This document shows positions 23,597-34,726 of a stretch of 64,000 nucleotides of DNA, one piece after another. A program made the translations under genes and the position numbers. Under the pieces are notes generated by a model. It ran no database searches. It was given only the letters and a program-made list of their open reading frames with translations, and was not told the origin of the DNA. The DNA lies in assembly GCA_963930655.1 (NCBI GenBank), contig OZ005604.1, forward strand, positions 17,060,001-17,124,000, written 5' to 3'. The DNA is from Myrica gale (taxonomy: Eukaryota; Streptophyta; Magnoliopsida; Fagales; Myricaceae). Numbering within the stretch: the first letter of the stretch is position 1; the number at the start of each line of letters is the position of its first letter.

Positions 23597-25064
23597 AACT
23601 CCCCCTTTGGCAATTCTGTGACAAAACCCACCTATATAAAATAATCAAAACATAAATCTTTGCCAATCACCAAAGCAATGATCTAATTACATGCATATAA
23701 ACCCTATGACCTAAAAGACATGTTCAAGAGTTTTTGAATCTGTTACCTAAAAAACACAGTCTCAAAGACCAAATGAAAGCATAGAGAACAAACAAATATA
23801 TATAGTTGAAGTTGCAAATGAAGTACAGAAACAAAACATTTGCTCCTCCTTAATCTATTCTCTCCCTTAGCCAGTTATTCATTGCAAATATTCTCCCCCT
23901 TTTTGTCATGAATGGACAAAGGGAAACAAAATGTCACCACTCATTGGTGAAAGAAAATGCATGCAAACATGAAAATGAACATTAACCGACATAAGAATTG
24001 CATATCACAAATAAGATAAAATAAAGGCATAACAAGACACGATCAACCAAAATCGACAACAATCCACAAAGGAAGAGGCAAATAAAAAAAGGTAACACGC
24101 AATGTGATAAAGAGATAAGGAAAAAGTATTGAAAATAGCAAATGATCAAATGCCAAAAATCAGCATAAAGTTCATGGAACTAAGAGACATAACCAAAATT
24201 CTCGAGAGCATGGAAAATCAATACAAGCTCATTGTATGATTATGGAAAATAATATTCATTGATTTTATGCCACACGTCTCTAAACAATTTTAACTTCAAT
24301 AATTAAAAAATGTGAACTGCATACGTATGTGAAATACGAAACACAATCAGAAAGGCTTAAGACCTTAATTTTGTGAGGGAGGTCAAATCTAGCCAAATGA
24401 AACCAAGAGTGAAAAAAGAGACATATCACACCAGATGAAAGTCAAACCAAATGCCACTAGGACCTGAGTATGCAACTTTGTTGCTTATTTTTCACTCCTT
24501 AAATATTTTGCATCTTTTGCTTTGCTTTTTCTCTTTTCTTTTCATTTCTAGAATAGTAACAACTTCTTTTGAACTGGAGATAATCTTTTGGAGCCTTTGA
24601 CTCTAAGAGGGGCAATGAATAAGGTCAGCTAGTCAAAGGTCAATTCAGTGTAATGAACATGATCTCTTTCACTTGTGGTTGCAGACTCAAAACTCACACA
24701 TGCGGTCAAGCCTCATCTAATCATATTCAGTGTGCACTGTGATTGGGTATGGCAAAAATATATTTGTAAATCATGTCAGCTAATATCAGAAAGAGACAAT
24801 AGGCATGACTCTCAAATCATATTTTAATCCAGACATAAATTGAGAAAGTGTGTAAAAGGTCATGCTCGAAAATCTCAAGTATGTCAATCAGGCCAAATGT
24901 GCTGACAAATGCACACAACAATCATCAATTTTTTTAATATTAAAAAAATAAAACAGAGAAACAAAAGCACATGAACTCACAAGATAAGCAAACACATAAG
25001 AACATTAATTTAAAAAAGAAATATAAATGTAACCTATGCTAATGCAAGCAAGACAAAAAAATAC
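23597..25064 (-). other. Non-coding internal region of the LTR element
   Basis: AT-rich sequence between the PPT and the gag region, in the place where pol would be. A second 'ctccccctttttgtca' block at about 23891-23906 resembles the PPT block at 23599. No open frame has retroviral enzyme motifs. Confidence 0.7.
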
Positions 25065-26717
25065 TCAGGGGGTAGAACACTTACCAATAGCCTTCATGTT
25101 GGCTAATCGAATTGCATCCATTTTCACCCAAATCTTCTTGACAAATGCCGATTGTTTGGTCAAGTTCTGGAACTTCTCATTTAGTAACATGATATGCTCA
25201 GTTAGAAATTTGACCTGATGAGCAAGGTTCATGTGATTGTTATTGTAGGCAGATAAATCAAATGCATTCTCTTTTCTTTTCAATTTAAAATAATTAGATC
25301 TGATGTGACCCATTTTCCCACAAAAATGACAAGTAGGAACAAGCCGGTGTGAAGTGTGTGCTTTAGGTGAAACAATATGATAATGAATATTCATGGATTG
25401 AGAGTTACTCTTTTTACCTTCACTCACCTTTCTCTGAGGAGCTTTAACTTCTGTTTGTGACTAGCAATGACGCCAGAACGAAGACAGTCTTTGAAGTTAA
25501 TGTACCACTAGACTCATTGTAGCTCAATCCTTTCCTATTTTCAGGTGTTGCTCCCAGGCTTAACATGTGGTCCAGTTTTTTAGACCCACTAGAGAATTGC
25601 TGAAGTTAAGCCTTAGATTTCTCTAGTTTGCACTCTAAGTCTTTGACTTCAGCTTCAAGGACCAAGTTCTTCAGTTTCAAGTCATCAGACAACTTGATGT
25701 ATTCTTCAAGCTTGACAGTGAGGTTATCTCTTTTAAGTTGAGTCTCATGAAGTTTCTCTAAGGTCCTTTTATTTACTTTGTGCAGTTTCATGTTTTTCCT
25801 AAAGAGCTTGTCATACACCTCTTGCAAGCTTTCTTCAGCGTCAGATTCATCCTCAGATGTCTCCGTTTCAGAGTTAATATCCTGCAAATCATAATTATTA
25901 GTACAAGACATAAAACCATAAAATTTACCTGTTCTTCTTCATCATTGCTAGAATTTGATTCGCCACCACTCAGTGAAACAATCATCTCTTTTCCTTTCAA
26001 CTTGAGATATGCTAGGCACTCTGATCTGACATGAATCATAATTATTAGTACAAGACATAAAACCATAAAATTTACATGTTCTTCTTCATCATTGCTAGAA
26101 TTTGATTCGTCACCACTCAGTGAAACAATCATCTCTTTTCCTTTCAACTTGAGATATGCTAGGCACTCTGATCTGACATGACCAAACCCTTGACACTCAA
26201 AACAAGCTAATTTTTTATTTTTGGACTCATTAGCAATGTCTTTATCTCTCTTTTCCTTTCTGAACCCACTGGAACTACCATGATTCTTTTCAACACCTTT
26301 ATTAAATCTTCCTTGATCATCCTTTGATCTAAAAAAATTTATGAATTTTGTGACTAGAATGCTGAAGTTCTCATCATCTAGAAATTCATCTGACTCAGAA
26401 CAAACTTCTTCTTTACTAGATCTCAAGGCAATAAACTTGTTCTTCTTGGGCTAATACAATGTTTGTTCATATGTTTGCAGAGACTCAACTAGTTCATCAA
26501 TCTTTATCATGTACAGGCAATTACTTTCGTCAATTGCTGTAACTTTGGGTCTGAATCTCTCAGGAAGAGATCTCATAATTTTTCTCATAACTCTACTTTC
26601 TAGTATCCTCTCTCCCAGGTTGTAGCTCGAGTTAACTACGTCATTTAGCTTTGCATAGAACTCATAAAACATCTCATCTTCCTTCATTCGAATTTCTTCA
26701 AACTTTTTGGTCAACAT
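25065..26717 (-). pseudogene. gag-like region of the LTR element, frameshifted
   Basis: Three minus-strand frames read in order. 26717-26451 is the Copia-type gag domain (DEMFYEFYAKLNDVVNSS, RSLPERFRPKVTAIDES). 26426-25788 has a CCHC-like knuckle (ACFECQGFGHVRSECL) and an acidic/Ser stretch, then a 147-bp in-frame tandem repeat. 25911-25606 is a Leu/Lys/Glu-rich coiled coil (LQEVYDKLFRKNMKLHKVNK). 25427-25065 has a second knuckle (CHFCGKMGHIRSNYFK). A frameshift near 25907 separates the second and third parts, and stops separate the rest. The second knuckle has Tyr where a Cys is expected. The product may once have packaged element RNA in trans; the present copy is broken. Confidence 0.75.
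25891..26184. repeat. 147-bp tandem duplication in gag
   Basis: Two adjacent copies with period 147 bp (for example 'attattagtacaagac' at 25894 and 26041) differ at only a few positions, such as gccacc versus gtcacc. The length equals 49 codons, so the open frame is kept. The high identity implies a recent event. Confidence 0.88.
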
Positions 26718-27111
26718 CTGAAGTTTCGAGTTTTTAACGGCCTTGGTACCTTCATGAATAGTCTCTAAAAACTCCTAAGCTTCCTTAGAAGTTTCACGCA
26801 TAGAAATTCGTTTAAACTCATCAGCAGACACAACTATAAAAATAGAATGTAAACCTTTGATATTCAAATTACATTCACTAATCTCATTGATAGTCCAGGT
26901 GCTAATATCTTTAGGTGTTTTAACACTTTCAACTTCAGATATAGGTGCAAACCACCCTTTAACACGAGATCTCTAGACATGATCATCATGAGATTTCATA
27001 AAGTCTCTCATGCGAACTTTCCAGTAAGCATAATTTCTTCCATGAAAATATGGAGGCACGAAAAATGACTGACTTTTGTCCATCTCAACTAAGGGTCAAG
27101 GACTGAGTTTA

Positions 27112-27123
27112 GGCTCCGATATA
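27112..27123 (-). other. Degenerate primer-binding site
   Basis: On the minus strand TATATCGGAGCC lies just inside the 5' LTR. It resembles the plant consensus TGGTATCAGAGCC, complementary to initiator tRNA-Met, with mismatches. Confidence 0.6.
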
Positions 27124-27126
27124 AAT

Positions 27127-28009
27127 TGAAAAATCCGGTTTAGACCCTATTAACACATAAAAGGGATTAATATGTGTTTTTCCTCTAATTACAAATTCAA
27201 TAACAATTTTAAAACATGTTCTATAATTGTTCAGCCTAGATATGCATAATAATCAACTCAATCTACAAATAGGCAGCGGAAAATTAAATCAAACTTCAAT
27301 CACACAAAGAGACAACGATTTGGTGATGAAGTGGAAAACCTTTGAAATATCATTCAAAGGAAAAACCACTCCGGGCTAGCAGCCACCTAGAATCCACCAA
27401 GAAGAAAACCTTACAAACAGTGATTCAGACACGAACAACCCCAGTTGCTTGACTCTGACAACCCTGATGTAATAATCTAAGCCTCATTGCTTAGACTCGT
27501 TCCGTGCGGCATTATCTTCAGACTTTTTAGGTGCTTCTTATTGATTCTTCACGAAAAAACATTGTTCTTCAACACGCATTCAACACCATGAAGGTTACAA
27601 AGATATTTTGAGGAAGAATAGAGAAAAATTCATCAATATTGAAGCACAAAATCTTCTTGGGTTTTTCTCTCAAGGAATGAGGCACAAGTATGCTCAATGG
27701 AGGCCTGAATACAGTTTAGGATGACCTCCCATGATACCTAGTAGGGTTTCCCAAGTTTTCATAAGGAAAGTCCAAAAATTAAGTAATTTTTGAAATTCGT
27801 CGTAAGTCGCTCGAGCGCTCGTCAAACGCTCTTCGAACGCTATGTTTCCGTCTAAAATTATAACTGAGTGCTCGAGCGCTGGTTGAACATGATGAAGACT
27901 TTGGACGGACCACCAAATCTAACTCTTGAACAAATGTGGGGACCAAAATTACAATTCGATCAAGACATATTTTGACACGAAATTTTGCCAATACGAAAAT
28001 GCACTAACA
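27127..28009 (-). repeat. 5' LTR (883 bp)
   Basis: Partner of 22785-23596, with the same TGAAA and CACTAACA boundaries and a CATCA target duplication just outside. Many substitutions plus the length difference separate the two LTRs, so the insertion is not very recent. Confidence 0.92.
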
Positions 28010-28014
28010 CATCA

Positions 28015-28742
28015 ATTCAATAAACTCTCAGACAATGGAGAGGAGCTTTCACACAGACTAAGGACAGTCTTGGCCGGGCTTTGTGTTTGATTTATGATAT
28101 TCGCAAACTCTGTAAGACAAAACACTTTGTTCGATCTTCCTCTCCCCGAATATCTCAACACTCATCACCTCTTGCAATCTTAATTGCTTGTACCTTAGAC
28201 CTATTTGATATTATTTGCTATGTATATTAAGAGAACTCCCTGCAAAAGTTCGCTAAGAGTGAGAATTAGGAACCTCAGGCTTATAAACTCACATTCTCAT
28301 ACTACTAATGTCTGATGGATTTCATATCCTCAAATGGTCCATAACATTGTCTCTCCCGCTGACTCATCATCGGTAGCTCCATTCCACTGTCGGTCAAAGA
28401 TCATAGATCATGTCTGACCTTGTTGGCATAATGCTTAGCTGTTTCATAATTTGTTGCGTATAATCTCTGAATTATGTGAGCTTAGCCCTTATTATCACAA
28501 AATTGTTTTAAGAATTTTTTCACAATTACTTTTTTATTAACTCCAATACTTTTTTACAAACTACAACCTTTTTCACACAATCTAACAAATTTTTCATTAA
28601 TTTCAAAATAATCTATACTACCTCCAACAACCAAACACAAGCTAAAACAATATATTTGCTAAAACTTCACCAATTTGGTGAACTTTGAAATCATTCATTG
28701 TGATTGAGAGATACAAAAGATTTTAGCCCTTTAACGTGGACT
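28015..28742. other. Spacer continuing the pre-insertion sequence
   Basis: Continues the sequence left of 22780. No gene is supported. Confidence 0.4.
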
Positions 28743-28860
28743 CACTACAAGAAATATAGCTTTAGGTGACAAAATTTTGGATATCAAACAACATTTTGTC
28801 ACCTAAAGTAAACTTTCCCCAACAAAATATTAATTTCTTCATGCAAAGTAAACTTTCCCT
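28743..28860 (+). mobile_element. CACTA (En/Spm) left terminus
   Basis: CACTACAAGAAA at 28743-28754 is the canonical plant CACTA end. It is followed by repeats of subterminal type ('caccTAAAGTAAACTTTCC' near 28801, 'CAAAGTAAACTTTCCC' near 28844) and an inverted pair ('ctttaggtgacaaaattttg' and 'acattttgtcacctaaag'). No matching TTTCTTGTAGTG end is visible downstream, so the element is truncated or its far end has decayed; its true right border is unknown. Confidence 0.6.
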
Positions 28861-29968
28861 AACCACATTTTGTCCGAACTGTGTTCGGACGCTTCCTGAA
28901 CACATTAAAACCGCCAGACTTTGTGATAATCACAAACTCACTCTCTTCTCTCAAAATTTTATCCCAAACGTTATCACTACCCGTTCGAGATCTCTCAAAG
29001 AACTTCAGGTAAAAAAATTTTCATGAATTTGCTTATGATAATAACAAACTCACTCTCTTCCGTTGTTTAGTTTGTTGTGTTGTTTGCATCCAGAAAATTA
29101 TGTTGTTTTGTTTGTGTTCATCGCAACATCGTTTGGACGTTTTTTGAAACCATCCGGGCGGTTTTTCATGTGCAGATGTCTTAAAATTTAAACGATGAAG
29201 TTTTCCGTTCATGCGAACGCTTGTGCTTATGTTCGGATGGTTTTTGCTAGGTTGACCACGAAACGCTCCAGGAGAAGTATCACAAATGTCGGGGGACAGA
29301 CAGAGCGAAGAGCTTGGGCAGACGCCTTTTTAGCGGAGTTAAAAGATAGTGTTCAGCGATAGTGGAGCCGACGCATTCGTTGTGCATGGAGCTCCAATGT
29401 CGCTTGACCGGTTCGGAGACCAAATTTGCTCTAACGGATAGGGCTCTGAAGTAAGAGCTGAATATTATGCGAATGGAACTGTTCTATGTGAAAGAACAAT
29501 TGTCTTAGTTGTCCCAGTCTGTCCATATCGTTCCAATACAGCTGCAGACACTCATCATACGTGTGGATAATATGGAGGAGCATTTGGTGCATGTTCCTGA
29601 TGCCCTCAGACAAGATATGGACGAGCCAGAGGGAGCTTGTGATTTCGACTAGTCTCATGTCTATGCTTTATCACTATTATTTATTTATCGTTTGAAGGAT
29701 CGTTTTCGACTTGTACTAGACATTATGATTGTGTTTTTCGTTCGGTATTTGAATTATTTTTTATTTTTTATATTAATTATATTTTTTCACTAGATTAAAT
29801 TTATTAAAATGTAAACGGATAATTAGAAAAATCAAATGAGTGATTAGTACGAGTGATATGTTAACGGAACTGTTAGTATAATAAGATTGTAACGGTTAGT
29901 GTAATTAGCTTGCAATTACAATTAAAATGGTGATTAGTTATAACGGATATTTAATATAAAACTATGCT

Positions 29969-29970
<2 letters not shown>
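28861..29970. other. Possible CACTA internal remnant
   Basis: Follows the CACTA terminus and contains several 'cggacg' and 'gttcgga' motifs that recur to about 30540. No transposase frame is recognisable, and the minus-strand frame at 29431-29658 has no domain. Confidence 0.3.

Positions 29971-29972
<2 letters not shown>

Positions 29973-30019
<47 letters not shown>
29973..30019. repeat. (TA)n microsatellite
   Basis: About 23 uninterrupted TA units. Confidence 0.95.
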
Positions 30020-30020
<1 letters not shown>

Positions 30021-31152
30021 GTATTCAAAACAAATAAATAAAGTTAAAAATTTGAGCCAAATACATAGTGTTAAATTGAATGAAATAAATTAAATTGTTT
30101 AAGTAAATTAAATTAAGTGAAATAAATTTATTTCGAAAAATAAATCATTTAAATAAATTAATTTTTGTGAATTAAATTAAATTTAGTGAATTTAACATGC
30201 AAAATAAATCTACTAAACATTCAGACGATTTACAAGAGTGTCCGGACTCCTATATAACACCTGAGAGAAAATGAGGTAGACGTTGGAACGGTTGAGGATA
30301 CCGTTCGGAAGTTTGTCTAACCGTCGCATAACGTATATGTGTTTTCGTTATACGAAAGTTGAAAACAACTGTCACCATTCGAACAACTTTTAGATGTCCG
30401 GACGATATTCTTCGTTTATTCAGCCAAACGTGTGCTTCCACGTCGCGCCAATTCTTAGGAAATCTGTATGCAAAACATGATAAGACGTTCGTAAGTGTTT
30501 ATTGTGCCGAACCGTTTCAAACGATTTAAATTTTTGCATTTAATATGAAGTACGTTGATTGAACCACGTGTGCAATTCTTCAGATAGCATGGGCAGCGGT
30601 TTTCTATAGAGAGTTTCACGTTGAAAGCACAATTTTTGGATTTTTCTAATTGTCGAATCTTTAAAGAAAATAGGGTTAAATGCTACGGGTGTTTTTCAGT
30701 TAGGAGTAGAAGGTTCTGGACTTTTGGGTCTTACTTGACATCATCCATTTTGTCAATAAAGGACTAGCGAAATTCTGTTGTAGGCGTGCTTCAATTCGCG
30801 TTCCTGTCTGACTTGCATCTGACTTCAAGCTAACTTGATTTTTCTGAAGAAATACCCAATTTTTTTACTGCAGTCTTCAGCTCTTCACAGAAGCTTCATT
30901 AACTTCAACATCTCAGGAAGTACAACAAAATTACATACGAAGTAAAGCCAACTAAAATATTCCTAACAGTTGGACTAAGCTTTATCTCCTTAATTACCTT
31001 TTATTTGCAAGCTTAATTACTTCCCATGAAGTCACTGTTTTGTTTATATTAATCTCTTCTTCTTGACATTGAGGGCTCTCTAAACGCTAATAACATGTAT
31101 AGATGCTCTTACTGTTTGGTTCTTTCATTATCCTTTGGTTGACATTTTCTTT
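30020..31152. other. Intergenic, no gene seen
   Basis: AT-rich, with scattered 'gttcgga' and 'cggacg' motifs also found upstream, so it may be part of the same decayed CACTA element. No supported coding. Confidence 0.35.
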
Positions 31153-31166
31153 TCCATCCTTTATTT

Positions 31167-32350
31167 TATTTTATTTTTTTTAAACTGGCTACCGCCAGAT
31201 AATATCATTAAGGTAATATATGTCCAAAAGCTATACAACATACCACGCCACTCAAGGCCGCTTAAGGAGGGTCACTCCCCTCAAAAACCCAAGGCAGTCT
31301 ATCATGACAACCACAAAATTCGGGAAAGCATCCCTCTCGTTGAGAGGAAGCAGCCCGTTGACAAAATGAATGTGCAACAACATTCACACTCCTAGGGACG
31401 AACATACACAAGAACTCAGGATACACATCTAAATGAGACTTAATACAAGAGACCACATATTCAATCTTCCAAGGGCAGCTCTGGAGGTCATGGTTGACAG
31501 CATCAATTACAATGAGGGAATCACTCTCCAAAATGGTTGTTGACCATGCACGCTGAGCAGCCACCTGCACTCCTAACCAAACAGCCTCTGCCTCCCCGAT
31601 AGTGGGATCCACCACATGAAGCCTCTTGGCTTCTGCATGTAAAATGAAACCATTATGATCCCTACAAATACAGGCTGTCATTGAGAAGGAATCACATACT
31701 GCTATATCGACATTAAGTTTGATGACACCTGTGGGTGGAGGTTGCCATGACAAAGAATATATCATTGAGTGTAAGGCCCAAGCATCCAAATGTTGTGAAC
31801 ATAACTGTCTAAGGTGTCATGACAGTCGCCAAGGATCCAAGCAAACAACTCCGTGAACCACTTTATTGCGCTCAAACCAAAGCATATCCATGGCCAACAC
31901 AGCATAGAGTTGGAAATGGTGCTGCATAGCACGCGGGATGCCCAGAAGCTGAGGTTTCAAGATAACAGAAATCCATTTAGATATAGGAAAGCCAACAAAT
32001 TGTTGGAAATCAATGCGCCAAGGAGCAGTCAACCATAGAGTTCTACCATAAGGACATTCCAAAAACACATGAGGAGCAGATTCATCAGAAGCTCCACAAA
32101 GGAGACAAGTGCAATTCGAATCCGTGTGGGTAATATGTTCCATGCAATTTTCCACAAAAACAGACGCAAACGAGCGTGAATCTTGAGCCGCCATAACTCC
32201 TTCCATTGTTGCATAGTAAGGGGGCTAGCTTGAGCATTGAATGGAGGAACTAAATGATTATACATAGATTTGGTCGTATACTAACCTGAGTTATCCAACA
32301 CCCAAATCCATCTATCCCCCGTACCATTAAGATGGAGTGGAAGTCGCAAG
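31167..32350 (-). mobile_element. 5'-truncated LINE (non-LTR retrotransposon)
   Basis: Flanked by a perfect 14-bp target duplication, TCCATCCTTTATTT, at 31153-31166 and 32351-32364. Read on the minus strand it ends in an A-rich tail (AAAAAAAATAAAATAAAATAAA) next to the left duplication and begins abruptly inside coding sequence at 32350. Coding order is zf-RVT (32265 to about 31817), then an RNase H-like domain (31789-31262). This is the 3' end of a plant L1-type ORF2; endonuclease and reverse transcriptase are missing through 5' truncation. Confidence 0.9.
31262..32340 (-). pseudogene. LINE ORF2 C-terminal remnant: zf-RVT plus RNase H-like domain
   Basis: The zinc-binding region of plant LINE reverse transcriptases is visible (HARLRLFLWKIAWNILPT, then CTCLLCGASDESAPHVFLEC with C-x2-C and H-x4-C spacing). 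It is followed by an RNase H-like domain (GVIKLNVDIAV, then IGEAEAVWLGVQVAA, ILESDSLIVIDAV, FVPRSVNVVAHSFC). Lesions are a frameshift near 32125 and an in-frame TGA at 31817-31819 between the two domains. It contributes only the 3' part of the original protein and cannot encode an active element. Confidence 0.85.
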
Positions 32351-32364
32351 TCCATCCTTTATTT

Positions 32365-32974
32365 ACTTTATCTACTTTGACATTTTCAACTTGTTTGGTG
32401 TCGTTTTGAGATGCAAAACATGAGTGAAAGAGAGGAGAGAAAAAACTCTGGAGTTGCATTTTAATTATAAGAAAAATCAAACTTGATGCCGTACATCGTA
32501 TTTACACAATTAAAAAAATATATAACTTAAAAACTGTACACCTTATTTACATAATCTTGGATGAGGCTGTAAGCTACTGGTGGACTGATTTGCTCAATTT
32601 TTCTATAACATGAAAAGTTAAAAGGAACCTCTTCATTGGAGTAACCGAGTGGCCATGTGCTTAGAAAAAAACCGAGTGGCCATGCAATCCAGTGAAAAGC
32701 TTTTATTCTCTCTTTTCTGAATTTGTCTCCAATAATATCACATGATATTCGCATAGTGATCATAACTGATATCACGTGGTTGACGTCTATAAGGAGTGTT
32801 ATACTCTTACAATGACAAGATATCTCAACTTCAGAGGGCATTGGTTGAAGTGCAGATCAGAGGGGTTGACTATTTACAAAACCTATATCGACTGCGCTCC
32901 AGTCAGCTATGAAACTTTGACCGTCAGCCCACGTCATTATTTCAGTCAACTGTCAACTATATAAAACTAACTTT
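32365..32974. other. Intergenic, no gene seen
   Basis: Spacer between the LINE and the next MITE. No supported gene. A short near-repeat 'ccgagtggccatg' occurs at about 32646 and 32671. Confidence 0.4.
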
Positions 32975-32983
32975 TTTTTTATT

Positions 32984-33308
32984 GGAAAATTTAATTTTTA
33001 GTCTTTAATTTTTTTAAAAAATTTTATTTTAGCCCTTAAATTTCAACCTTTAGATTTTTAGTTTTTAAATTTTCTTTATTTGACGAAATAGTTATTCCGT
33101 CAGTCTGTCGTCCATATACTTAACGGACCTCTTTGACACGTCAGCAAAATTGAAACAGTCGATCGGTACATGTAGCATATGACGACAGACTGACGAAAGG
33201 ACCATTTCGTCAAACAAAAAAAACTCAAGGATTAAAAATTTGAAAATTAAAACTTAATAACTAAAATAAAAAAGGATCAAAACCTAAGGGTTAAAAATCA
33301 AATTTCCC
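32984..33308. mobile_element. MULE-type MITE (325 bp)
   Basis: Inverted ends GGAAAATTTAATTTTTAG and TAAAAATCAAATTTCCC are flanked by 9-bp near-identical duplications (TTTTTTATT at 32975-32983 and ATTTTTATT at 33309-33317, one mismatch). The arms stay complementary for more than 100 bp ('cagtctgtcgtccatat' against 'atatgacgacagactg'). No coding. Confidence 0.75.
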
Positions 33309-33317
33309 ATTTTTATT

Positions 33318-33702
33318 TCTGGAAACCTGGCTAATAAAGTTTCAAATCACTAGTAAAAGATCCGATGGTCGAAGTTAAGTTCAAACCTCGACAAAATTTG
33401 ACTAAAAAGAAGAGTAGATCGGAGCTTTCTTTTTCACAATTAATGGGTTTCAGGCTTTTTCTTATATTGTTTTTTTTACTCCTTCGTCTTTTCTTCCACA
33501 AATAGCAGATAAGTATTGTATTACTTCTAAGAAAGGGCACGATGGCTAGAAAACGGTGATTAATTAGTGTTGAAATTGGGAACCCAACAAAGAAGTTGGG
33601 CTTTTGCTCCGTGGGATTATCTCCAAAGACTGTGGACCTATTAGTGGACGAAACAATGGCGGCTGCGAGAGCCGTGGAAGTGGAACTTCAGCATTGTTGG
33701 AC
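33318..33702. other. Spacer, possible host coding remnant
   Basis: The + frame from 33596 (MGFCSVGLSPKTVDLLVDET and on to ELQHCWTSI) has protein-like composition and is cut by the retroposon at 33720. The sequence resumes after 34726. I do not recognise it; it could be an exon relic. Confidence 0.25.
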
Positions 33703-33719
33703 AAGCATTATTTTTAATC

Positions 33720-34709
33720 TTTTTTTTTTTAAGTCATGTTCCAACGAGGAATCGATACAACGACCAGGCGAAAAACACCGGCGGGCGGACGCGGTAGATA
33801 AAACTATCAGGACCTTAACATGCCAGTAAAGAAAGCACCACAGCCCGGTACAGCAAGCTCATGCAAGGGCAGAAAGATCCACAAGGGATCGGACAAAGCT
33901 CACACAGGAGCCGGACAACAAAACACCAAACAACAAAACCAAATAAACACCAAAAAAAGACGGAACCATCACCAACACCAGCAGACAAACGGAGAGGCCG
34001 AGACACTGCATTCGTAAGGAGAGAGCTCGGCGCGTGTGCACTACGTGCCACCAGAGAGTCCGACGCGTGTGCACCACACGCCACCATAAACACCACCGAG
34101 GAGCACTGAGTTCACCTAGGAAAGCAGGACCCAGCCATGCGGCGCGTGGCTGCCAAAAACGTTGGCAACCGCCCGGAATATGGAGCACAGGGACGGGCGC
34201 GTGAGATCTCACGCGCCGTCCAATGAACGTCGGCCCGGTGCCGTTGTGCTCGGCTGGAGTAGTAGACGGCGTCGAGCAAATCCGTGGCCACAGAGGATGC
34301 ACATAAACCCCGAGATCTACCGTCACAGTTCCGAACAAAAAAGGGGGGGAGAGGGGGAAGAGAAGAAGAGAAGAAGAGGAAGAAGGAGGGGGGAGCGGAG
34401 GAGAAGGAGGGAAAGGGGAGGGGAAGGAGAAAGAAGAGGGAGAAAGAAGAGGGAAGAGCCGAACAAAAAAGAAACGAGAAAGCGATGGGGAAGAGAAGAA
34501 GAGGAAAAAGAACCGGGGAGGCAGAGGAGAAGAAAAGAGGGAAGGAAGGGGGGAAGAGAAGGAAAAGAGGGGGAAGGGGGATGTGGCCGACGACGGGAGG
34601 AGCCGGAGCTCCTCCCGCCGCCGGGAAACCATGGAGAACTGGGGGGACACTAGGGCTGGGGAAGAAAGCTCGGGGATGCTGCAAAACGAGAGAGAGCAAT
34701 AGCATGAGT
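33720..34709 (-). mobile_element. Retroposed sequence with poly-A tail and 17-bp TSD
   Basis: A perfect 17-bp duplication AAGCATTATTTTTAATC lies at 33703-33719 and 34710-34726. The insert starts with a T-run on the + strand (33720-33731), a poly-A tail on the minus strand, so it was inserted by target-primed reverse transcription. The minus-strand 5' half (about 34660-34330) is a very strong pyrimidine-rich tract; the 3' half has GC-rich unique sequence. No reverse transcriptase motif is seen. It may be an internally deleted LINE, a SINE-like unit or a processed non-coding transcript. The long open frames across the simple-sequence tract (33859-34724, both strands) are by-products of composition. 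Confidence 0.8.
34327..34600. repeat. Purine-rich (GGGAGRA)n low-complexity tract
   Basis: Almost pure A/G on the + strand for about 270 bp. It lies inside the retroposed unit and creates long stop-free frames rich in Arg/Glu/Lys on + and Ser/Pro/Phe on -. Confidence 0.9.
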
Positions 34710-34726
34710 AAGCATTATTTTTAATC

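Larger units (their letters stand above)
22785..28009 (-). mobile_element. Non-autonomous LTR retrotransposon with gag but no pol (TR-GAG-like)
   Basis: Complete element of 5225 bp with exact 5-bp target duplications CATCA at 22780-22784 and 28010-28014. The LTRs are 22785-23596 (3' LTR) and 27127-28009 (5' LTR); both begin TGAAA and end CACTAACA on the + strand. Read on the minus strand, a primer-binding site related to the initiator-Met class (TATATCGGAGCC, 27112-27123) follows the 5' LTR and a polypurine tract (AAAGGGGGAG, 23599-23608) precedes the 3' LTR. The internal region codes only for gag-like protein (25065-26717). No protease, integrase, reverse transcriptase or RNase H motif is present. 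About 1.4 kb of AT-rich sequence (23600-25060) takes the place of pol. The gag type points to the Copia superfamily. Confidence 0.9.

Noticed and set aside
28743..30540. Calling a complete CACTA transposon
   Set aside because: Only one terminus is visible; no inverted partner end or 3-bp duplication could be found.
33859..34724. Long open frames on both strands (up to 263 codons), rich in Ser/Pro/Phe or Arg/Glu/Lys
   Set aside because: They run through a purine/pyrimidine simple-sequence tract that lacks stop codons by composition; no domain, and overlapping frames on both strands are equally long.
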